From: Coturnix japonica
Lineage: Eukaryota; Chordata; Aves; Galliformes; Phasianidae
DNA length: 64,000 nucleotides
NCBI RefSeq assembly: GCF_001577835.2
Contig: NC_029516.1
Location: forward strand, 116,247,276-116,311,275
Reading direction: 5' to 3'
The stretch's first letter is position 1. Each line of letters begins with the position of its first letter. Shown in pieces: positions 63,606 through 64,000 of this stretch. The translations under genes were made by a program, and so were the position numbers. The notes under the pieces were generated by a model, which saw nothing but the letters and a program-made list of their open reading frames with translations, searched no databases and had not been told where the DNA came from.

Positions 63606-64000
63606 GTTCGTAATGCTACATGAGATTCAAAATGTGTACATTTGTTTTAATGGGAGCTGTATAGATGTATATTGAGAAATCTGTGGCCATGTTTTGTTCT
63701 GATGTTTTTAAATATCATAAGCTGGTCTTGTATCTGAAAATTAGGTGTGCTTTTCTCTTAGCCAAAGCTGCTTGTTTCTTGCCCTTTCACTACAGGAAGA
63801 TGGAGGACTTAACAAACCATTTTGTTTTCATTTTAATTTCTGGAGTGAATTATTGCAGGACTTGTATGCTTCATTTAATACTGGAGGGGAAGACAGGGAG
63901 AGAATTATGATGGGGAGAAGAACAGAAGTAGTTTGAGGCTTAAATTTTAATGAAGATAATTGCATGTATGAAAGAGTGATGCTTGCTCACTGACACCTGC

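Overview
The window is vertebrate nuclear DNA from a bird, most likely a galliform (chicken or a close relative). It contains many CR1 LINE fragments with the avian 3' end (the 'ttttccaac...gattctatgattct' type), two deleted mariner copies of the chicken Galluhop/Mariner1_GG type, and an avian-type solo LTR with TGTCACGGTTTAA/TTAAACCATGACA ends. Two host genes are recognisable, both on the + strand: P2RY8, with an intact single-exon coding sequence at 50934-52007, and the first four coding exons of ASMTL from 59630, which runs off the right edge. In mammals these two genes are neighbours in pseudoautosomal region 1 with P2RY8's 3' end facing ASMTL's promoter. The same order is seen here, so this is the avian counterpart of that block, which in chicken is autosomal (from general knowledge).

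Layout. 1-50862 holds no protein-coding exon I can support. It is AT-rich noncoding DNA with CR1 fragments, a solo LTR (1862-2361), mariner remnants and simple repeats. Because mammalian P2RY8 has distant noncoding 5' exon(s), part or all of this stretch may be P2RY8 intron or promoter DNA (inference). A dense CR1 nest occupies about 5.9-10.5 kb. It includes a 2.4 kb minus-strand copy and a plus-strand copy with 292 open codons, lying 5' end to 5' end. 50863-52007 is the P2RY8 coding exon. 52008-59480 is its 3' UTR plus intergenic DNA containing a 1 kb CR1. About 59480-59880 is a GC- and CpG-rich promoter island, followed by ASMTL exon 1. Two further CR1 copies lie in ASMTL introns 1 and 2, the second starting about 25 bp from an exon donor.

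Function. P2RY8 is a G13-coupled receptor of lymphoid cells. ASMTL begins with a Maf-type nucleotide pyrophosphatase domain. They are neighbours by synteny and nothing suggests a shared pathway. The most notable non-repeat observation is a 14-codon upstream ORF in the P2RY8 exon whose stop overlaps the receptor start codon by one base (TAATG). I found no evidence for a wholly new biological system.
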